Of a DNA stretch of 64,000 nt, positions 59,159-64,000 are shown one piece after another (position 1 is the stretch's first letter; each line of letters begins with the position of its first letter). Origin of the DNA: Manihot esculenta (Eukaryota; Streptophyta; Magnoliopsida; Malpighiales; Euphorbiaceae); assembly GCF_001659605.2 (NCBI RefSeq), contig NC_035161.2, positions 28,567,691-28,631,690 of the forward strand. Reading direction: 5' to 3'. The notes beneath the pieces were generated by a model. It saw only the letters and a program-made list of their open reading frames with translations. It ran no database searches and was not told the DNA's origin. Made by a program: the position numbers and the translations under genes.

Positions 59159-60922
59159 TTGGGAAAAGAAGAAGAGAGCAGAATTTAAGGAGAAGCTTAA
59201 GCTTAGTAAAGATCAGATGGCCAGGTATAAATTTCAGACAGATGCAACTTCTGTTCCTTTGTACCGAACTGCTTTAGCAGCTTACCAGGCGGTTCTTCTT
59301 CAGCAGGATATGTATTGGTGTCAGAGAGCTAAACAACATTGGCTTTAGTTTGGTGATCAGAACTCTCTCAAGTTTCATGTTATGGCTTCGACTCATCAAA
59401 AGAAAAATAATTTTCACCAATTGAAAGATGATACTGGCAGATGGCATTCTTGGGATTTTGGTCTTGCCAATTTAATCTGTGATTATTTTGAAAAGCTTTT
59501 TTTATCGAACCAAGGGGAGTTTGAGTCGGTTATTGATTGTGTGGATCGAAAAGTAACAGATGATCAGAATGATTTCTTGTCGAGGCCATTTTCCGCCGAA
59601 GAGGTTGAGATAGCTTTGTTTGACATGCACCCTGACAAGGCGCCTGGTCTGGATGGATTTAATCCTACATTTTATCACAAATTCTGGGATGTTGTTGGTG
59701 GAGATGTGTCTGCTGCTTGTTTGTCCTCGTTGAATTCTAATATTGCTCTTCCAGGAGGTAATGCTATTAATATTGTCCTTATTCCTAAAAAGAAAAATCC
59801 TGAGTTAGTTTCAGATTTGAGGCTGATTTCTCTTTGTAATGTTATTGATAAAATTGTCTGTAAAGCGCTTGCTAACTGTATGAAGTGTACTTTGCATAAT
59901 GTTATTGCTGAGACCTAAAGTGCCTTTGTTTCGGGATGTTTTATTACAGATAATGTTATGGTGGCATTTGAAACTATGCATTGGCTCAAAGGAAGCGCTA
60001 GAGGGAAGGATGCTTTTGTGGCTTTAAAACAGAGATGAGTAAAGTCTATGACCGCATGGAGTGGTTATTTTTAGAGTGTATGGTGCTGAAGCTCAGTTAT
60101 TGTGCATCATGAGTTGATAAAATTATGTGGGTTGTTTCTTCAGTTTCTTATAATTTTGTTCATGGTGAGACGTTTGGGCCCGTTCTTCCTTCTAGAGGCT
60201 TGCACCAAGGTGATCCTCTTTCACCCTACTTGTTCATAATTTGTGCTGAGACTTTATCATCCTTGCTCTCTTTTTTCCAAAATAATGGGCAGCTGAATGG
60301 TGTTAGGGTGGCTTCAGGTGCTCCATATATCTCTCATCTCTTTTTCACAGATGACACATTTTATTTCTTTAGAGCAACAGTTGATGATGCTTGTATAGTG
60401 AAGCACTGTTTGAATTTGTATCAACAAGCGTCAAGTCAGATAGTTAACTTTAATAAATCAGAGATTTTCTTCACCAGCAATACCCATGTGTCCATTCAAG
60501 AAGTTGTTGTAGCAGAGCTTCAAGTCAAGCAGGTGGATGGTTTTTCTAAGTATTTGGGGCTCCCCACAATTGTTGGAAAAAATAATAAGGATGTGTTAAA
60601 TTATGTTGTCGATAAGGTGCTGAAGCGCATTCAGGGGTGGAAGAAACGCTTTCTTAATCGTGCTGGCAAGGAGATTTTAATCAAAATTGTAGCTCAAGCA
60701 GTCCCCAATTACCTAATGCCAGTGTTTTTACTTCCTCTTGGTATTGTGGACAATATTGAGAAGGCCCTAAATGGGTTTTCATGGAGATCTTCTAATGATA
60801 GTGGGATTCATTGGGCAGCATGGCATCGTCTAGCTAGAAGTAAGGAGGAAGGAGGTCTGGGTTTTCGTAGATTGAGGGATTTTAATGTTGCCTTCTTGCT
60901 AAACAAGGGTGGAGATTTATGA
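59159..60922 (+). pseudogene. LINE ORF2 reverse transcriptase region
   Basis: A linker with a stop near 59348 is followed by the RT fingers (DKAPGLDGFNPTFYHKFW, about 59632-59685), I-P-K-K and L-I-S-L-C-N-V motifs, then several stops (59916-60115). The palm follows with S-R-G-L-H-Q-G-D-P-L-S-P-Y-L-F (about 60195) and F-T-D-D at the catalytic Y/F-A-D-D position (about 60343). After that comes the long thumb region to 60922. Not functional. Confidence 0.85.
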
Positions 60923-62012
60923 CGAACCCTAATGCTTTAGTGTATAAGGTTTATAAGGCTAGATATTTTAAGAACACAGATTTTCTTAATGCTAAGCCTG
61001 GGTCTAATCCAAGTTTCATTTGGACGAGCATTAGAGCCTCTCAAGTTCTCCTTCATTAAGGTTGTATTAGGAGGATTGGTTCAGGGAGAGATACTTGTGT
61101 TTTTTCTGATCCTTGGGTCCCTGGTCTTCCTGGCTATGTAATTTCTTTCTCAAATACTTCTGGGATTGAGGATATTCAGGCGGATGATTTGAGATCTTTG
61201 GATGGTTTGTCTTGGGATTAGGAAGCTCTCACTAGTTTATTGGCTCCTAGTTAAGTTTTGGAGGTATTGAAGATTCCAATTACTAGTATTCACAAACCTG
61301 ATGGGTGGTGTTGGATTAATGATTCTAAAGGTTTATACGATGTTAAGAGTGGGTACAAGGTGTTGCTTTCAGCGTTGTATGGGCCTGTTTTGATGGATGC
61401 AGCCCTGTGAAAGTTTTTGTGAAAAGTGGTTCCCAAAAAAATCTCTAATCTGACTTGGTGAGCTTCTTCTAATCATTTGCCAGTGTTAATGAATTTGCAG
61501 CGGCGAGGAGTTAATGTTTCATGTCAGTGTCCGATTTGTCATTTTGAAGAAGAAACTGTATTCCATGCACTTTATCAGTGTACTTTCGCTAGAGATGTTT
61601 GGTTTTGTAGTGATTATGGTTGGTGTAGTACTTTTAATTCCATGGCAGAATGGTTTTTTTTTGGCTTAAAGTTAGTGTTGATAAAGATAAATGGGGGTTG
61701 GCTTTTTATATCATGTGGGAGCTGTGGTTTCATCGTAATGAGGTGATTTGGAGTTTGAAACAGTCACGGCCTACTAGGCTTATTTCCCGTGCTTGGCGTG
61801 GATTACAGGAATGGCTTTCAGCTCAACTGTTGGTTGATGGTGTTGGTCGGAAAGGACAGGAGGTGCAGGCAGTTCGATGGCAGCCTCCAGCAGTAGGTGT
61901 TTTTAAGTTAAACATGGATGCAGCTTTTGATCTCGATTCTGCTTCTTCAAGGATTGGCTGGATTTTACGTGATCATCATGGCCTTTGCAGTAGGTGTTTT
62001 CCCATAGAATGA
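60923..62012 (+). pseudogene. LINE ORF2 zinc-binding and truncated RNase H region
   Basis: Several stops are scattered to 61460. Then a zinc-binding RVT segment (C-Q-C-P-I-C-H-F-E-E-E-T-V-F-H-A-L-Y-Q-C, about 61530-61585) leads to the RNase H start F-K-L-N-M-D-A-A-F (about 61900) and W-I-L-R-D-H-H-G. The frame ends at 62012, so most of RNase H is missing. Confidence 0.8.
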
Positions 62013-62801
62013 AGATCGCGATTAATGGATTATATATAATATAGATATACGAACATAGAAAATGAAGAAATTACAATAATTATTAATATAATAAATTAAT
62101 AATAATTTAAGTTTAATAATTTAATTGTTGGATGTTTGTAACCCTTTCATAATTATCTTGTTTGTTTGCAAGTGATATGTTATATTGTGTGAAATATATA
62201 TATATAATTTGTATTATTTTAAATTAAAGATAAAATAAAATGCTATGATTCATTCTCTATTAATCAGCTGTTTCGAATTTGAAATCTTAATATAAAGTTG
62301 GTTTAAAATTTAGAATTTTTTTTTTTTTTGCTTTCTCCAAGAGTAAATTCATACAAAAATAAATATTATTTTATAAAATAATATAATATAACTAAATAAC
62401 TTTATATTATTTAATACAATAATAATATAAAAAATGCGGGCAACGATTAGTTTAACATATAATTTTGGTATAAATCTGGCCTTTGTTTTAAGTTGCTTCT
62501 CTTGCTCTTCAATATGAGATTTTCAGCTTCAGTTGTGGAGACTCCTCACTGTGTATAGCGTTTTCTAGGGGTGCTGGTGTTCTTAGGAGAAGATGTACGG
62601 TTCCAGAGTTTCTGCTCCATCGAGTCTTATCATGAGCTTTTCGGATTCAGCTATGTTCTATATCTTTTATTTTAAATGAGAGGCCCATTTATTTTCTAAG
62701 ATGTTATGTTGTTGGGCCTGAGCTTGCAAGTTTTTGTCATCTTTAATGGAACCATCTAACCTTAACATTTCTCCAAATTCTGACATTCACGCATCAAATT
62801 T
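62013..62801. other. Intergenic region 3' of the RRM-like gene
   Basis: 62013-62460 is AT-rich. 62470-62760 is moderate-GC and may include the 3' UTR of the minus-strand gene, or LINE 3' sequence. Two GGCCCA/TGGGCC motifs occur at 62680-62740. No gene recognised. Confidence 0.4.
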
Positions 62802-63741
62802 TCAATGTTTAGTACTGGGTCTGGGAGGCTTTTCAACAATTCCTCTACGGCGAGGTACATAAATACGAGCCCACAGATGCTTACCATTCACCAAGAATTT
62901 TGCTTTTGCTTCTCCATTTAATATCCTTGCTATTACCCACGTATTTTTCAATACCATCCGTCCAAACTGTGGATCCTGTCCTGCTTCAGTTCGTTCAATA
63001 TATACATCCTTCACCACTTCTCCCCATTTCCTGATGATAATTTTTGCAACAAAAAAACAAAATCAGAACTTGCTCAGGATTTAAAGAGATGATTCCAGTG
63101 AGAAGGAAGGTGACAGTAATTCCTTACTTGGTAAAGAATCTAATGATTTCCTCACGGCTTAGAGGATGACCCATTGAAAATGTCAGGAACATTGTCCTGG
63201 ATTCCTCTGGAGTTTGTGCAGGATTGAATTCAATGGCGTCAGGATGCAAGCTGGATTGACTTGCTGCGAGGCCCTGTTCATAGAAACATTTTCCTGGGGG
63301 CTCGGAAATTTGACTGAAACCTGACTCCTCTGCTTCTACAGCTTTGTTCTCACCAAATATTTTGTCACAAACAGTTTCCATTACGTGTTCGTATCTCCTG
63401 TAGATAAAATCACGGTTACAGTAGAGGAATCTCCTCCTCATAGGCTCATCAAAGAGGCCTAAAAGCTCTTGAGCTTGGACTGATGTAACAAAGTTTGGTT
63501 GTATGCACTCTAAACATTGCAATGCTTCATGATGCAAGGCTTCAATGGCGGTGTTGTCCAAGCAATTTATTGCACGAATTAGATCATGGTAACCAATTTC
63601 CTCAAGTACCAGCCAAAAAGCAATCACTTTCTTCACTTGCTTGGAACTTTTGCCCATTGAACATACCATCCTGTTGAAAATGACTCTCTCTTGTGTATAG
63701 AACAGTAGCAGATCAACAAGGCTGCAGTCTACTCTAGCCAT
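62802..63741 (-). CDS. Plant protein with RRM-like C-terminal domain, function unknown
   Basis: Two exons (63741-63128 and 63030-62802) join to 843 nt, 280 aa plus stop. The intron 63127-63031 (97 bp) has GTAAGG and ATCATCAG ends, and the frame continues across the junction. The start context CAACCATGG is strong. Residues 1-125 are helical, with a conserved-looking K-K-V-I-A-F-W-L-V-L-E-E segment. A polar linker follows. Residues about 180-268 look like an RRM fold: R-T-M-F-L-T-F-S strand, S-R-E-E-I-I-R-F-F helix, Q-F-G-R-M-V-L-K-N (RNP1-like), and a last strand H-L-W-A-R-I-Y-V-P. I recall related plant proteins of unknown role. RNA binding is inferred and the classical aromatic residues are not obvious. 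Confidence 0.82.
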
Positions 63742-64000
63742 GGTTGTTGTATGAAGGAAATTTAACTTGATATTTGGTGACAGGGCTGGGATTAAGAGTG
63801 TTGAGAACTGGGTTATTTATAGCAAACGAAGAGAAGAGACTCTTGGGGAATTGTGTTTTTAAAGAATTTGATGGGAAAGTGGAAAATAATGTTGGAAAAC
63901 GTAGTAGCTGTTGGTCAAGTATTGTGCTAAGTTTGAACTTTAATTTCCCACATACCAATACTGGTGAAGAAAATTGAAGAAGAAACTGAAGGGTTAATGA
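63742..64000 (-). promoter_or_regulatory. Upstream region of the RRM-like gene
   Basis: On the minus strand this holds the 5' UTR and proximal promoter. A TTATAAATAAC stretch (minus strand of about 63812-63823) could be a TATA box 70-80 bp before the ATG. Upstream open frames here have no recognisable domain. Confidence 0.4.

Larger units (their letters stand above)
53300..62012 (+). mobile_element. Decayed L1-type LINE with nested insertions
   Basis: The plus-strand order is ORF1 N-terminus, [Athila solo LTR], rest of ORF1, [hAT element], end of ORF1, then ORF2 with endonuclease, RT, zinc-binding region and the beginning of RNase H. Removing the two insertions restores colinearity. It carries many stops and frameshifts and is truncated within RNase H near 62012, with no poly-A tail visible. 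The 5' end is uncertain because the start-codon region is deleted here (compare 47190-47302). Confidence 0.85.

Noticed and set aside
63734..63958. Upstream frame as a first exon or N-terminus of the RRM-like gene
   Set aside because: It is in a different frame from the main protein, overlaps its start codon and shows no domain.

Overview
The window is plant nuclear DNA, very AT-rich between genes and dominated by transposable elements. A eudicot is clear from the plant AP2/ERF gene, the Ty3/gypsy, Athila-type, Tat-type and Ty1/copia retrotransposons, an L1-type LINE and hAT/CACTA-like DNA transposons. A woody Euphorbiaceae genome such as cassava or rubber tree is my guess from overall character, not something a marker proves. 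Only two ordinary host genes look intact: a DREB/ERF transcription factor (13996-14709, minus) and a two-exon gene for an RRM-like protein of unknown function (62802-63741, minus).

Layout. 1-8050 is a three-layer nest: a copia gag relic, interrupted by a gypsy LTR (1-7588, running off the left edge), itself interrupted by a non-autonomous Athila-like element (718-6794) with two LTRs, a tRNA-Asp-type primer site and gag debris. 8051-19131 is AT-rich intergenic DNA around the DREB gene, with an exon-like fragment, a long-TIR foldback element and LTR relics. 19132-38576 is an old CACTA-like DNA transposon whose body carries an exon-sized piece resembling the iron-sulfur assembly gene INDH/NUBPL. 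It has been split by two young LTR elements. One is a gypsy element of 9,949 bp (19537-29485) with equal-length LTRs and an exact AGACA target duplication, but one in-frame stop in integrase. The other is a copia element of 6,772 bp (30537-37308) with an uninterrupted polyprotein and LTRs differing at one base, yet no target duplication.

38577-43758 is mostly AT-rich with a Tat-type gypsy relic and unidentified exon-like pieces. 43759-54098 holds a diverged tandem segmental duplication (44376-48112 and 49814-54098). One breakpoint lies inside a hAT MITE and the other inside a truncated gypsy LTR. The right copy continues into a decayed LINE (about 53300-62012), which carries an Athila-type solo LTR (53673-55006, GTGAT on both sides) and a 2.4-kb non-autonomous hAT element (55734-58167, 8-bp target duplication).

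The two host genes show no functional link. The history is one of nested insertion: the TSDs and interruption order give a relative chronology. The most unusual points are the INDH-like exon inside the CACTA-like element, the dense GCC-box-containing palindromes in the gypsy LTRs, a palindromic unit shared by Athila LTRs and repeat-rich coding sequence, and a duplication junction suggesting unequal exchange between haplotypes.
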